The notes under the pieces: generated by a model
Databases searched by the model: none
The model's input: only the letters and a program-made list of their open reading frames with translations
Told to the model about the DNA's origin: nothing
Source of the DNA: an uncultured Oscillatoriales cyanobacterium
GTDB lineage: Bacteria; Cyanobacteriota; Cyanobacteriia; Cyanobacteriales; Microcoleaceae
Direction of reading: 5' to 3'
Length of the DNA stretch: 40,205 nucleotides
NCBI GenBank assembly: GCA_903893625.1
Contig: CAITND010000078.1
Span: forward strand, 1-40,205
Position numbers and translations under genes: made by a program
In this document: piece after piece, positions 17,751-26,297 of the stretch
Position numbering within the stretch: the stretch's first letter is position 1
Layout: each line of letters begins with the position of its first letter

Positions 17751-20567
17751 CTAGCTATGAATTCGGTTGGTTAAAGTAGCAACACAAATCACTAATTCAT
17801 CGGGTTCAATGGGTTTCGCCAGGTGAACTTGAAATCCGGCGGCTAGAGCTAATGAGTGGTTTGTTTCTCCAGTATAGGCAGTTAAGGCGATCGCAGGAAT
17901 AGCTGAGGTTTTTCTCACCTCCGTGATCAACATATAACCATCCATATCGGGCATCCCAATATCCGACACTAACACATCCGGCAAAAACCCCGGCATCAAA
18001 TTCAATGCTTCTTTTGCAGAGTTTACCATTCTTACTTCTGCCCCTGCCTGTTCTAAGATAAATCCGACTAGATCCCGAATATCCGGTTCATCATCAACAG
18101 CTAAAATTCGTAATCCAGTTAAATCGATTCCCTCAATTGTCGGTTTCTGAGCTTGGGGTGATTCTATCTCATGTTTCATTAACGGCAATTTCACAACAAA
18201 CACAGCACCGCAACCTTCTCCTGAACTCTCCGCGCTCACTGTTCCCCCATGTAATTCTGTCAGATGCCGAACAATGGCTAACCCCAGTCCCAAACCGCCA
18301 AATTTGCGAGTGGTTGTACCATCCTCTTGACGAAAATAGTCAAAGACATAGGGTAAAAACTGAGGATTAATCCCAATTCCAGTATCTTTGACTTGAAGAT
18401 GAGCCTGACCCTGTTTTGACTCTAACCGAATATCTACAAGGCCCCCGGATGGGGTAAATTTAATCGCATTGGATAACAGATTCCACATCACCTGTTGTAA
18501 CCGAGCTTCATCTCCTAAAACATAGGGGGAAAATCCTAAAAAAGAAGATTCAGCCGAGAAACAACTCCAGACTTCCGGGGGTGCAACTGTCCCGATTCCC
18601 TGCTGTTGAATCGCTTCAAATCGCACCTGAATTCCCTTGGCTTCTGCGGCTAACTTCACGGTTTCTAAGGCGGATTCTATTGTTGTGATTAAATTTACGG
18701 GTTCCTGATTTAACACCATTTTTCCGCGTAAAATTCGAGAAAGATCTAATAAATCCTCGATCAATTGGGTTTGTAATTTGGCATTGCGTTCAATGGTTTC
18801 TAAAGCACGGGCCGTTGCTTGGGAATCAAATTTGCGAGTTTGTAATAGCTTTGTCCAGCCCAGAATTGGATTCAATGGCGTTCGCAACTCATGGGAAAGA
18901 ACCGCCAGAAATTCATCCTTAATCCGGTTAGCAACTTCTGCTTCTTCCCGTGCCACCCGTTCACGAATTAACAGTTGTTCCCGTTCCTGTTCGGCTTGTT
19001 TTAGGGCAACTCGCAATCGTTCTTCGCTTTGACGTAGGGCTTTTTCTGCTAATTTGCGATCGCTAATATCACTAAACGAAATCGCAACACCATCACCGAT
19101 CTTAACGGCCATATTCCGAAACCAACCCACGATTCCTTCTGATTGGTAACACAATTCAATATCGTGGGGTTCTCCGGTTTCTACGACTCGCACATAACGT
19201 TCAAATAAGTCACTATTGGTTTGATTTCCCGGAAGCACTTCTAGGAGTCGCTGACCCATTAACCCTTCAACGGTCTGCTGCAAAAGTTGAGCCGCCCCCC
19301 CTGCCCCCCGTGTACGGTGGGTTTGGGGGGGTGGGTTTACATAAGTCCACTCAAAGTCAATAATTTGACCTCTTGGATTTCGTACACTCTGCAAAATGGT
19401 AAAAGCATCTAAGGACAGTTCTTGAGCCGCTCGAAACCGTTCTTCACTTTGCCGCAAAGTTTCTTCAGCTTGTTTTCGTTCTGCAATCTCTGTGTAGTAT
19501 GTTAAACCTTCTTGAGTCTGACGGAAGGCTAGGGAGGAACAGTTTGGCGTTCCTGCTTGAATCTGTTCGGTTTCAATATTGTCGGCTTGAACATTAGCCA
19601 TTGCTGTTGCTACCTGATGGGCAATTAACTCAAAAAACCCCCGATAGGAATCATCAAAAGCCCGTCTGGGACTAATTCCCAAGACTAAAAACCCCGCTAA
19701 TTGGGATTGACCTAATTTAGCTAAAGGCATGACCATCGCGCTCGTCGGGGATTCATCCCAAGCACCCATCGGTAGGTTCTTCAAGTGATGGCTTAAGTTT
19801 TCTAGGAGTATTGGTTTCTGGGTGCGGTTGACGGTTGTTAATTGCCAAGGATCAGAACTTTGGGTTAAATCAATCTGAGATACGTTTGAGGTACTCGCTT
19901 CTATTCCTGTGGTTCCTGCGAGAACAGCCTGCTTTTTCTCATTTATACGATACAATAAAGCGAAAGGAATATCCATCAAATTAGAGGCGATCGCTTCAGT
20001 TGCACGCTGACAAGCACGTTTAACACTCTTAGCCTTGGCGGTGGTGGCGACAATTTCCCGCAGAGTTTGTAGTCGCCTTTCCCTAATAATTTGTTCGGTG
20101 GTTTCCGTCACCGCACCAAAGATTCCTCCTACCCCCCCACTCTCATCCGCAATCGGACTATAGGAAAAGGTGAAATAGGTTTCTTCGGCATAGCCAGAAC
20201 GCTGTATCACCAGCATCACGTTTTCAGAGGAGGTTGACTGACCGCGATGCCGGACACTGGCAGCTAACTCTCCCACAACATCCCAGACCTCAGCCCAACA
20301 GTCTTGAGCAGACTGTCCCAGAAATTGGGGATGTTTCCGAGTTCCTAAAATCGGGCGATAGGCATCATTGTAGAGATTGGCGTATTCTTTTCCCCACCAA
20401 ATGAACATGGGATTAGGAGAGTTTAAGATCATGCTGAGGGCAGTGCGTAAACTCTGGGGCCATTGTGATCGAGGGCCGAGAAGGGTTTGTGACCAATCCT
20501 GGGTACAGATCAACTGATGGATTTCTCCCTCCCCACTGAACAGATCTTTTGAGAGGTTAGTGTTCAC
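17751..20567 (-). CDS. Soluble hybrid histidine kinase (PAS-GAF-PAS-HisKA-HATPase-REC)
   Basis: The 938-residue sensor kinase has an N-terminal PAS-like domain (about 30-160, PMFIWWGKEYANLYNDAYRP), a GAF domain (about 180-330), a second PAS (about 370-505) and a short coiled coil. HisKA carries His559 (AVLSHELRTPLNP). The HATPase has WNLLSNAIKFTPSGG, VKDTGIGI and GLGLGLAIV. The C-terminal receiver has acceptor Asp869 (VLVSDIGMPDMDG). No membrane segment is visible, so it senses a cytoplasmic signal. The GTG start follows a GGGGGA ribosome site. It lies 24 bases after an XRE regulator gene in the same direction. The signal is unknown. Confidence 0.93.
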   Translation of the reverse strand: MNTNLSKDLFSGEGEIHQLICTQDWSQTLLGPRSQWPQSLRTALSMILNSPNPMFIWWGKEYANLYNDAYRPILGTRKHPQFLGQSAQDCWAEVWDVVGELAASVRHRGQSTSSENVMLVIQRSGYAEETYFTFSYSPIADESGGVGGIFGAVTETTEQIIRERRLQTLREIVATTAKAKSVKRACQRATEAIASNLMDIPFALLYRINEKKQAVLAGTTGIEASTSNVSQIDLTQSSDPWQLTTVNRTQKPILLENLSHHLKNLPMGAWDESPTSAMVMPLAKLGQSQLAGFLVLGISPRRAFDDSYRGFFELIAHQVATAMANVQADNIETEQIQAGTPNCSSLAFRQTQEGLTYYTEIAERKQAEETLRQSEERFRAAQELSLDAFTILQSVRNPRGQIIDFEWTYVNPPPQTHRTRGAGGAAQLLQQTVEGLMGQRLLEVLPGNQTNSDLFERYVRVVETGEPHDIELCYQSEGIVGWFRNMAVKIGDGVAISFSDISDRKLAEKALRQSEERLRVALKQAEQEREQLLIRERVAREEAEVANRIKDEFLAVLSHELRTPLNPILGWTKLLQTRKFDSQATARALETIERNAKLQTQLIEDLLDLSRILRGKMVLNQEPVNLITTIESALETVKLAAEAKGIQVRFEAIQQQGIGTVAPPEVWSCFSAESSFLGFSPYVLGDEARLQQVMWNLLSNAIKFTPSGGLVDIRLESKQGQAHLQVKDTGIGINPQFLPYVFDYFRQEDGTTTRKFGGLGLGLAIVRHLTELHGGTVSAESSGEGCGAVFVVKLPLMKHEIESPQAQKPTIEGIDLTGLRILAVDDEPDIRDLVGFILEQAGAEVRMVNSAKEALNLMPGFLPDVLVSDIGMPDMDGYMLITEVRKTSAIPAIALTAYTGETNHSLALAAGFQVHLAKPIEPDELVICVATLTNRIHS

Positions 20568-20591
20568 GCCGATGTTCCCCCATTTTGCTCC

Positions 20592-20849
20592 TTAGTCGGA
20601 AAAATATTGGGTAAGAAGATCCCGACTCCGTTCTTGCAGGGTTGCCTCTGGGGAGGTACTCATCTGATAGAGTAATTGCTTAATCTGGTTTAAGGCTAAG
20701 GGTAAAGGTTTTGTTCGCCCATTTTCCCAGCGATTAACACTTTGAAAGGATACACCTAATTTTAAGGCAAATTGAACTTGAGATAAATTCAGATACTGAC
20801 GAGTTTCACGAATTAATTGTGCTACTCCTTGTTGATCTGTAGCATTCAT
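20592..20849 (-). CDS. XRE-family helix-turn-helix regulator
   Basis: This 85-residue protein is almost all a Cro/CI-type HTH: LIRETRQYLNLSQVQFALKL, GVSFQSVNRWENGRTKP, then a helical tail. The SVNRWENG recognition-helix region is diagnostic of XRE. It probably forms an operon with the downstream hybrid kinase (24-base gap). Whether it regulates that kinase or is itself regulated by it cannot be told. The ATG at 20849 is the only sensible start. Confidence 0.9.
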   Translation of the reverse strand: MNATDQQGVAQLIRETRQYLNLSQVQFALKLGVSFQSVNRWENGRTKPLPLALNQIKQLLYQMSTSPEATLQERSRDLLTQYFSD

Positions 20850-20950
20850 AAAGCAAGATCGGGATCATTTATAATTAGCAAAAACTATACCAGATATTAT
20901 ATTAGATTTCGCATCTATCTAAAGACAGACTTATTTTTTTATTATCCCAA

Positions 20951-22966
20951 CTAGATAGGAAAATGATCTGAAGTTTTTCTAGCTTCTTCAAGCCAGCTAT
21001 CAAATAAACTTTGATGACTATTCACCCACTCTTGGGCATGGCGACGGATATCTGAGACGCTATTTTCACCTTCCTTAAACCGTTGATTTTGGGCATTAAT
21101 ATCATTAATAGGAATCTGAATCAGTTCAAAAAAACGCTTGGCACTGGGGTTACTAGCCAAAAATTGCTTATTAGCTACAATTCGGATATTATCAACAGGA
21201 AATCCCAGATTTTTCCCATTAAACGAAGTATCTTTTTCGGTCAAATTTTTCTGTTCTTTAAGCAAAGAAGTAAAAGGAACATCTAGCCAGATCACATCTT
21301 GATCAGGTTTTAATACTGCACTCATCCACATCGGAGTCCAAGTATAATACAGAACAGATTCTCCTTGCTTTTGACGAGTAATAGTATCTACAATCAAAGC
21401 TGAATAACTTCCTCGATCTTGCTCCACTGTATCTTGTAATCCGTAGGCCTGAATATGATGTTGAATCACCAACTCACAAAGCCAACCTGAATTGCACCCA
21501 GTCAAATTGGCTTTACCATTCCCATCTGAGTCAAAAAGTTTAGCAATTGCAGGATCTTTGAGTTGTGCAAGGCTAGTGATCTTGTATTGATCAGCCGTTT
21601 TTTTATCAATCTGATAACCTTGCAAGACATTAGGAACCAGAAGTCCAACTTGTTCTAACTTCTGTTCGCCACCCGCTTTTTCAAATAATGACCGATAACC
21701 TTTCTCCCAATGGACTGCGGTATATGTTAGGTCGCCGTTACCTAAAGCCAGGTACAGGGTCGTGTATTCAATTTGTTTGGGTTCTGGAGTTTTATAACCC
21801 AGTTTTCTCAAACCCATATTAACAATCTCGGTTTGGAATCGTTCTTCTTGTAAACTACTATGGGCAGATTGTACCTCCACACCCATACCTGGCATGGCTT
21901 TTCCCTGGGATGTTGTGGAAATAGGGGAAGTTTGTTGTTTGGTAATAGAAGTAACCAGTAAGGCGAATACAAGGGTTGCCCCCAGGGTAACGAAAGTAAT
22001 TTTTTTAACCCTCGATCTCGAAGTCAAAAAACCGATGGGGCCGCGCTGTTGCCAGGAAACTTGATGGTTAGCTGTAACTAAAGCCTGGGTCATGCGGTCA
22101 AGCATCACTGCAATCAAGACAATACTCAATCCTCCCACAGATGCTAGTCCCACATTCAACTGACCTAAACCCTGTAATACCATCCCTCCCAATCCTTTTA
22201 CACCAATCATGGAAGTCACCACTGACATCGACAAAGCCAACAGAATAGCTTGGTTTACCCCTGCTAAAATAGTGGGCATGGCTAAGGGAATTTGGACTTC
22301 CCACAGGACTTGTCTGGGGGTGGAGCCGAAGGCAGTAGCAGCTTCGACGACTTCCAGGGAGACTTGCCTAATTCCTAAACTGGTAAGGCGAATTAAGGGC
22401 GGTATTGCAAAGATAAAAGTCGCAATTACTCCCGAAACTTCACCAATACCAAACAGCATGACCACTGGCACCAGGTAGACAAATGAGGGCATAGTTTGCA
22501 TGGCATCCAACATGGGGCGCAGCCATTTCTCTAGGCGCTGATTATTAGCACTGAGAATACCAATCGTAATCCCAACTCCCATACAAAAAACCACCGATGT
22601 CACCACTAAGGATAGGGATACTATTGCTTCCTCCCAAGCCCCTAAAAAGCCAATCAAACTCAGAGCGAAAATGCTATAGATAGCAATTTTACCTCCGGCG
22701 ATTTGCCAAGCCAACAACCCCAGTAAAATTAGGAAAATTAACGGCGGAATGGCAAGGAAAAACCCTTGTATGCTCTCTAGGGTGAAGGCAATGGGAAGAC
22801 GAATGGCTTGGAAGAGAGGGCGATAGTGATCAACAATGAAGTTAACACTAGATGTAATCCAATCATCTAGGGGTAAAGTATAAAGCTTAAAGGGGTTGAG
22901 AATTACTTCTAATGCCCCCTGATTTGTAACAATGAAATTAGAGAATAGATGGGACAATACTAACAC
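20951..22966 (-). CDS. proWX: ProW-ProX fusion: betaine ABC permease with C-terminal binding domain
   Basis: Residues 1-305 are a ProW-type permease with several membrane spans and coupling loop EVVEAATAFGSTPRQVLWEV. A further membrane segment (about 323-342) leads to a ProX-type binding domain (about 360-671) facing outward. The ProX part resembles E. coli ProX closely (YQIDKKTADQYKI, LKDPAIAKLFD, GCNSGWLCE, YYTWTPMW). Trp420, Trp495 and Trp543 are spaced 75 and 48 apart, like the E. coli betaine-cage tryptophans 65, 140 and 188. Glycine betaine or proline betaine binding is therefore likely. The GTG start follows GGGAGAGG. It is the last gene of the proV operon, 27 bases after proV. Confidence 0.93.
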   Translation of the reverse strand: MLVLSHLFSNFIVTNQGALEVILNPFKLYTLPLDDWITSSVNFIVDHYRPLFQAIRLPIAFTLESIQGFFLAIPPLIFLILLGLLAWQIAGGKIAIYSIFALSLIGFLGAWEEAIVSLSLVVTSVVFCMGVGITIGILSANNQRLEKWLRPMLDAMQTMPSFVYLVPVVMLFGIGEVSGVIATFIFAIPPLIRLTSLGIRQVSLEVVEAATAFGSTPRQVLWEVQIPLAMPTILAGVNQAILLALSMSVVTSMIGVKGLGGMVLQGLGQLNVGLASVGGLSIVLIAVMLDRMTQALVTANHQVSWQQRGPIGFLTSRSRVKKITFVTLGATLVFALLVTSITKQQTSPISTTSQGKAMPGMGVEVQSAHSSLQEERFQTEIVNMGLRKLGYKTPEPKQIEYTTLYLALGNGDLTYTAVHWEKGYRSLFEKAGGEQKLEQVGLLVPNVLQGYQIDKKTADQYKITSLAQLKDPAIAKLFDSDGNGKANLTGCNSGWLCELVIQHHIQAYGLQDTVEQDRGSYSALIVDTITRQKQGESVLYYTWTPMWMSAVLKPDQDVIWLDVPFTSLLKEQKNLTEKDTSFNGKNLGFPVDNIRIVANKQFLASNPSAKRFFELIQIPINDINAQNQRFKEGENSVSDIRRHAQEWVNSHQSLFDSWLEEARKTSDHFPI

Positions 22967-22993
22967 GATCCTCTCCCTGAGATATTTTCAATT

Positions 22994-24187
22994 CTATTTA
23001 CCTGGGTTGCTAATATTAGCAAGGACATCAGCCAGTTCCACAATTCCTTGGAATTTACCTTGCTCATCAACAATAACTACAGGTAGTCCTTGTTGGTAAA
23101 GAGGAAAAGTATCTTCTAGCTTAGTGTCAGCTTTGACTTGAGTAAATTCGATTTGCATTACTTCGGTAATGTCCGATTTTTCCTGTTTAAGAGCAGATTC
23201 AAGACTGCGTTTATTAACCATACCGACAGGTTTACTATCAGCATCCACAACGCACATATTTTCTCGAACCGGGTCAGACATTTTCCCTAGTGCTACAGTA
23301 GGTGAATCTTGAGAGAAAATCAAAGGAATAGTTTCACCCCTAATCGATCCAATAGTGAGAACTTGAGCGCGGTTCACATCTTCGGTAAAATCGCGGATAT
23401 AATCATCAGTCGGTTGAGTAATTATTGCTTCCGGTGTACCTATTTGAACAATAGCACCATCTTTCATCACCGCAATCCGATCGCCTATTTTTAATGCCTC
23501 TTGGATATCATGGCTGATAAATACAATCGTTTTGTGTAGTTCTTTTTGCAGTCGTAACAATTCACCTTGCATTTCCCGGCGAATTAAGGGATCGAGGGCA
23601 CTGAATGCCTCATCCATCAGTAAAATATCCGCATCCGTAGCTAAAGCGCGGGCTAAACCGACCCTTTGCTGCATTCCCCCACTGAGGGAGGAGGGTAAAT
23701 AATCCCCCCATTGGGCTAAACCCACTAATTCCAAAGTTTCTAGGGCTTTTTTACGGCGTTTGGCTGAGTCTATTCCTTTAACTTTTAAACCATATTCTAC
23801 ATTTTCAGCCACCGTTTTATGGGGAAACAACCCAAATCCTTGAAACACCATTGACACTTTCGTGAGGCGAATTGATCGCATCCGTTTTTCATCAACATGG
23901 GCAATATCTTCACCGTCTATATAAATATGCCCACTGGTAGGATTAATCAGACGATTAATACAGCGAACTAAGGTAGATTTACCCGATCCCGATAATCCCA
24001 TTACCACAAATAATTCCCCTTGATTAATAGTAAGAGATACATCCGCAAGACCTAAAGTATGACCTGTGGCTTTGAAAATAGAATCCCTAGTTTCACCTAA
24101 GCGAAATAACTTGAGAGCAACATGGGGTTGATCTCCATAAATTTTAATCAGATTTGTAATGACAATTTTAGACTCTGGATGCTTCAT
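22994..24187 (-). CDS. proV: Glycine betaine/proline betaine ABC transporter ATPase ProV
   Basis: This is the ATPase of the ProU-type importer. It has Walker A GLSGSGKST, ABC signature LSGGMQQR and Walker B ILLMDEAFSALDP with FISHDIQEA. After the ATPase (about 1-275) come two CBS domains (about 280-395), which in ProV/OpuA proteins sense ionic strength or nucleotides. Length 397 is typical. The start lies 25 bases after the MurL-like gene, so it is very probably transcribed with it. That is an unusual neighbour for an osmoprotectant importer. Confidence 0.95.
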   Translation of the reverse strand: MKHPESKIVITNLIKIYGDQPHVALKLFRLGETRDSIFKATGHTLGLADVSLTINQGELFVVMGLSGSGKSTLVRCINRLINPTSGHIYIDGEDIAHVDEKRMRSIRLTKVSMVFQGFGLFPHKTVAENVEYGLKVKGIDSAKRRKKALETLELVGLAQWGDYLPSSLSGGMQQRVGLARALATDADILLMDEAFSALDPLIRREMQGELLRLQKELHKTIVFISHDIQEALKIGDRIAVMKDGAIVQIGTPEAIITQPTDDYIRDFTEDVNRAQVLTIGSIRGETIPLIFSQDSPTVALGKMSDPVRENMCVVDADSKPVGMVNKRSLESALKQEKSDITEVMQIEFTQVKADTKLEDTFPLYQQGLPVVIVDEQGKFQGIVELADVLANISNPGK

Positions 24188-24212
24188 TCGGGCAAACCGT
24201 AATTTTAAATTT

Positions 24213-25571
24213 TTAAAACTGCTCTTTTAATTGAGCAAAAAGCTGATCAGGAATAGCGTGTTCTTTTGAATAAACAAAATTATACTTTTGTTCTATATTC
24301 TGCCAGTCTATAGAAGTGTCTGAAAGAATTTCTTGAGTAAACATTTCCAACGCTTTACCCGATAAACCTTTCTCGAAACATTTTTTCATCAGCAAACGGC
24401 TTTCATCAATTTCGCCAATACATTCAAAGGGAGTATGGGTTGATAAACCTAACATTTCTCGAAATGTAGGCTGTAAATCTTGATCATCAAACAAGTTTGA
24501 TTGAAATACTGCATCAACTTGTTCCGGCTGACAAAAGGCCATTAATCCCAACCAAACATAAGCACATTTTGGGCATTTTTTACACCAAGGTTTTTGAATG
24601 TTACAGGAATGGATTTTAGGTATAACTTCGGGATATTTGCTTAAGTTTTGAAAAATACGGAAGTCATAAATGGGTTGTAAGATGCTAAAATATTTAAAGT
24701 TGGATAAAAGATGGTCTCGAATAAAGTTATCTAAAATTTGTTCAGCTTCCAGACTTTTACCCCATTGATGATTAACTTCTTTTCCGATTTCTGACCAAAA
24801 CAGATTCCCTGTGTTGGCACTTTTTTCATGGGCTAAACATAAATAATTGTATCCTCCATCTAGCATTAAAATTAAGGATTCAAAGATTGAAACCGGGGTT
24901 TCTGGGGCGGTAATTCCTGAATTTTCGGGAAAATAGAGTTGAAGAAAGGGAAAGTAAATAAAATCATCAAAAATTGATAATTTATGGCTTTTAATAGGTT
25001 GAACATTTTCTAGGACTTGAGCAATTAATTGGTGTTGCAAATCGGCTTTGCCATAAACACTATGGGAATATTGCATAGAAGCGAAAGGAATATCTACTTC
25101 TTGCAACATTTTCATGGCTAAAATGCTATCTTTACCGCCCCCACAACCTGTAAGAATTGTATGATTATCGCCTAAAATCGAAACCGGATAACTTTCTCCT
25201 AATTCTTGTGAATAGATAATTTCAGGTTGTTGATAATCTGTGACATTGTTTTCATACCAATGTTGACCAAATACGCCTTGATAGATTTTGACAAATAAAT
25301 CTAAAACTGGCTTTTCCAGATGGGGAGAAATTTTGGAAATATCGTAATATTGGGGAAATAAAGAACAGAATTTCATGCCTTCAAACAAGGCAATATGGGC
25401 AGCAATGCGTTCTATTAATTGTTGAGAATACTTTTCTATCAGTGTCGAAAATGAGACATCATGATAAAAAACTTTTGTGGAAAATTGAAATTTATCGGCA
25501 CTATAGAAGATGTCCAGATGATGTTCATGAATTGTTAAATTATCTATTTTAATGACTTCAATTTTCATCAT
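24213..25571 (-). CDS. MurL-like epimerase homologue (PP-loop ATP-dependent)
   Basis: The 452-residue protein has an ATP pyrophosphatase P-loop, GCGGGKDS (residues 142-149). It also has the blocks HEKSANTGN and EVNHQWGKS and a cysteine cluster (Cys323, Cys330, Cys333, Cys336, in WCKKCPKCAYVW). These resemble MurL, which adenylates the terminal carboxylate of UDP-MurNAc-L-Ala-L-Glu and epimerises the L-Glu. No murD2 partner is near, and cyanobacteria normally use MurI/MurD. A different substrate is therefore plausible, perhaps an amino acid made by the neighbouring enzymes (inference). Its ATG directly abuts the DUF427 stop codon, so the two are translationally coupled. Confidence 0.75.
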   Translation of the reverse strand: MMKIEVIKIDNLTIHEHHLDIFYSADKFQFSTKVFYHDVSFSTLIEKYSQQLIERIAAHIALFEGMKFCSLFPQYYDISKISPHLEKPVLDLFVKIYQGVFGQHWYENNVTDYQQPEIIYSQELGESYPVSILGDNHTILTGCGGGKDSILAMKMLQEVDIPFASMQYSHSVYGKADLQHQLIAQVLENVQPIKSHKLSIFDDFIYFPFLQLYFPENSGITAPETPVSIFESLILMLDGGYNYLCLAHEKSANTGNLFWSEIGKEVNHQWGKSLEAEQILDNFIRDHLLSNFKYFSILQPIYDFRIFQNLSKYPEVIPKIHSCNIQKPWCKKCPKCAYVWLGLMAFCQPEQVDAVFQSNLFDDQDLQPTFREMLGLSTHTPFECIGEIDESRLLMKKCFEKGLSGKALEMFTQEILSDTSIDWQNIEQKYNFVYSKEHAIPDQLFAQLKEQF

Positions 25572-26066
25572 TTACCATCCATAAGTACCAGAACCACCTT
25601 TAAACGGCCCCACAATATCAGCCGTAATCCAGCCCCCATAAAAGTCCCCAGATTGAGGGGTTACTCGCTCATCGTTAACATAGCAATCATCCATTAAATT
25701 TGCAATAAAACCGTAGTATTCTGCAATTGAGACAAAATCGGAGGTCGGATCAAAATAGCGCCATGCAGCATGATTTATATATTGATCACCGATGCTAACA
25801 TCGTAATATTGATATCGCCCTTTCCATTCACACAACCCTTTTTTTGGCGTTGCAATTAGATGTTCTAATTTAATATCTTCTGGAGGAAAGTAATAGGTCG
25901 GAGGATGACTGGTTTCTAAAACTCTTTTCCCTCTATTGGTTTCGGCTAAAATAATCCCATTACAAATTACCTTCAGATGTTTATTTGTGTCTTCTAAACG
26001 AGCGGGACGAGGATAATCCCAAACGGATTCTTGACCGGGTTGTGGGGGTATTGGATTAGGTTTCAT
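25572..26066 (-). CDS. DUF427 domain protein
   Basis: The 164 residues fit the DUF427 family. They include ILAETNRGKRVLETSHPPTY, YYFPPEDIKLEHL, CEWKGRYQYYDV, AAWRYFDPT and YYGFIANLMDDCYVNDERV, ending in a PFKGGSGTYGW tail. The fold is a small beta-barrel; the biochemical function is not established in general. The stop is followed without gap by the ATG of the MurL-like gene. An inverted-repeat element of 145 bp separates it from the radical SAM gene upstream. Confidence 0.85.
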   Translation of the reverse strand: MKPNPIPPQPGQESVWDYPRPARLEDTNKHLKVICNGIILAETNRGKRVLETSHPPTYYFPPEDIKLEHLIATPKKGLCEWKGRYQYYDVSIGDQYINHAAWRYFDPTSDFVSIAEYYGFIANLMDDCYVNDERVTPQSGDFYGGWITADIVGPFKGGSGTYGW

Positions 26067-26126
26067 TGTTGTATAGGGTTTTTAGATTTATGGGTTTAGA
26101 TAATATCATTGTTTATCTCTTTTATT

Positions 26127-26271
26127 AAGATATAGCAATTCGCGTCTTCGAGACGGAGATTGTAATATTTGAGGGTAGGGGTGGCGTCCCTTCCAACCCT
26201 CTTGACATCTGGGTTGGGAAACCCAACCCCTACAGGTTTTGATCACAAATCATTTAGACTTGCTATATCTT
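26127..26271. mobile_element. MITE-like inverted-repeat element, copy 2
   Basis: The 145-bp element has perfect 12-bp terminal repeats AAGATATAGCAA and TTGCTATATCTT. Its internal arms contain GTAGGGGT and ACCCCTAC motifs as in the copy at 10777-10902. Neither copy codes for protein. It sits between the radical SAM and DUF427 genes, so it could separate transcription of the two halves of the cluster. Confidence 0.75.
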
Positions 26272-26297
26272 GATAAGATTGTATCAAAGTTAACTAA

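Noticed and set aside
20951-24187. An ergothioneine-specific importer of the EgtUV type
   Set aside because: The permease-binding protein fusion looks similar in layout, but the binding domain matches E. coli ProX closely, including the three cage tryptophans at the same spacing. Betaine import is the safer call.
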